Source of the DNA: Linnemannia schmuckeri
Lineage: Eukaryota; Mortierellomycota; Mortierellomycetes; Mortierellales; Mortierellaceae
Direction of reading: 5' to 3'
DNA: 64,000 nt
Assembly: GCA_029449235.1 (NCBI GenBank)
Contig: JANATG010000001.1
Location: 4,216,001-4,280,000 of the forward strand
Each line of letters starts with the position of its first letter. The stretch's first letter is position 1. Position numbers and translations under genes: made by a program. Positions 62,701 to 64,000 of the stretch are shown here, in pieces. Below the pieces are notes generated by a model that searched no databases, was not told the DNA's origin, and saw only the letters and a list, made by a program, of their open reading frames with translations.

Positions 62701-64000
62701 CGTGAGATTAGAATGTGGTTTAGGGGAGAGGATGACGGTGTGGATATGAATATGAATGCTGGGTTTGGGTAATGGGTATTATGGTGTATGATGTAAATGA
62801 GTGCGAGTGAGTGAGTGCGAACAGAGAGGACAATATAGGTTAAAGAGAAAATAAAGGGGGGAAAGGGGAGGAGGACAAGTGGAAGAATGAAAAGAAAAGA
62901 GAAGAGAAAGAAGAAAAAGTGGTGGTGGTGGTGAGAAATAAAGAAGTGAAAAAAAGACAAACCACCAGAGAGAAATATGAGCTTTTTCTCCTCTTCCAAA
63001 GGTGGCTAGATCCATGCTCCATGCTCACCTTGTTGCTTACTCTCTCAGCCCACGTTTGACACTGAGTACAACTTATCGACTGAATAATGACACTGCACGT
63101 AACATTATAGGGGGAAGCGGGATGGTATGGGAGGGGATGGGATGTGATGGTTCTTGTGGAGAGCAAGTCCGGATGGGCCGCATGGAATGACAGTTAAAAC
63201 AGTTACAGCAGTTGACAACAAAAGAGTGAGGCATCATCAGTTGAGAAAAACCTCTTTCTAAACACACGAACAGTGGTTGCCCTACCAGAGAGACATACAG
63301 ACCGTATGAAAGGCGACTGAATCCAACGGACAATCAGTTAGAAGGAAGCGGACGACCAAAAAGTCTGTCTCTTTGTCATTTACTATCATTACTCTTTCCT
63401 TTCTGTGTGCCATAAGATATCGTTGATTGCGAGGAATGAAAGAGATGAAAGAGGAGAATGAATTAAAGTATGTCCTTGGTGAGAGTGCCCGACCATCCGT
63501 CCCTCCGTTCTGCCTCTTTCCCTCATCTATCTCTTTCTACTTTCGAAACCCTACTTAAAAGATGTTTGTGTTATGATTATTAGCCCCATACCTTTTTTCA
63601 CGTACCACAACACACACAAGCGCACACAAGCACACAGGACAAAGAGATGCCACGCGCGCAGCTCCCTCCTTTCGTTTCGTTCTCCGGTTGGGCAATCTTA
63701 GCCTCCCTTTTTCTGCCTTCTTCCTCGATTGACTTCGATTCGTTCGTCCATCCTCCCTTCCTCCCCTCTCCTATCCTTTCCTTTCTCCCTTCCTCCGTTG
63801 AAAATCCGAGGGACGTGCATCTTTTTTACCCGTTCCATGCAACAAAACGAAAATAAGTCTCCCTGGTCCCCCATCCCATCCCAACCCAGTCAATTAGGGA
63901 GGGACACAGAGTCAAGCAGGGAGGGGGTTTTTTTTCTTGTTTTATTTTGTGGAGCTTTGCTTTTTTTTGCTTTTGCATTAACCACAGCGCCCAGTCCTCT
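58530..64000. other. upstream region of the Msb1-like gene, no genes recognised
   Basis: 5.5 kb with only low-complexity ORFs. From 58530 to about 63350 the + strand is purine-rich (C/T-rich on the coding strand of the Msb1-like gene), with (GA)n at 58859-58875, a 40-nt A-run at 59722-59761 and GT repeats at 61520-61532. From about 63360 it switches to pyrimidine-rich on +, which may mark the upstream region of another forward gene beyond the window (inference). No tRNA, rRNA or splice-supported exon was found. Confidence 0.5.
59722..59761 (+). repeat. poly-A tract, 40 nt
   Basis: An uninterrupted run of A on the + strand. No retroposed gene sequence is recognisable immediately upstream, so it is classed as a simple repeat and not as a retrocopy tail. 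Confidence 0.9.

Overview
The window is nuclear DNA of a filamentous fungus, most likely Mucoromycota of the Mortierella type. Genes carry several short introns (about 80-170 nt), the long proteins are rich in poly-Q, poly-N and Ser, intergenic DNA is full of C/T and A/G tracts, and one decayed gene is a Sel1-repeat protein of a kind abundant in Mortierellaceae. The phylum call is an inference from style. I see no rRNA, tRNA, CRISPR array or prokaryotic signal.

Layout. 1-5 kb: a Sel1-repeat pseudogene (+), a decayed BTB gene (-) and its intact BTB paralogue (-). 5.7-12.3 kb: a 2101-aa PHD-finger protein (-). 13.3-19.3 kb: a 7-exon, 1785-aa histidine-rich modular repeat protein (+) of a family I do not recognise; it shares a roughly 1 kb divergent promoter region with the PHD gene. 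19.6-24.5 kb: DNA topoisomerase I (-), 9 exons. 24.9-29.8 kb: a full ABCC/MRP-type ABC transporter (-). 29.8-41.1 kb: an 11.4 kb stretch without convincing coding sequence. 41.1-48.3 kb: a 2143-aa kinesin-4 family motor (+). 50.0-51.0 kb: a non-autonomous DNA transposon bounded by imperfect terminal inverted repeats. 51.1-52.4 kb: a broken, motif-depleted DEAD-box-helicase-like gene (+). 53.3-58.5 kb: a RhoGAP-like/Msb1-Mug8-type morphogenesis protein (-). 58.5-64 kb: no convincing genes, purine-rich on + up to about 63.35 kb, then pyrimidine-rich.

The genes are not a pathway; they look like an ordinary chromosomal neighbourhood of chromatin (PHD, TOP1), cytoskeleton/polarity (kinesin-4, Msb1-like) and transport (ABCC) functions, mixed with decaying accessory genes and one transposon. 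The most novel object is the histidine-rich repeat gene, built by duplication of whole phase-0 exons. All gene models were spliced by hand from reading frames and splice consensus; total coding lengths are divisible by three for every intact model.
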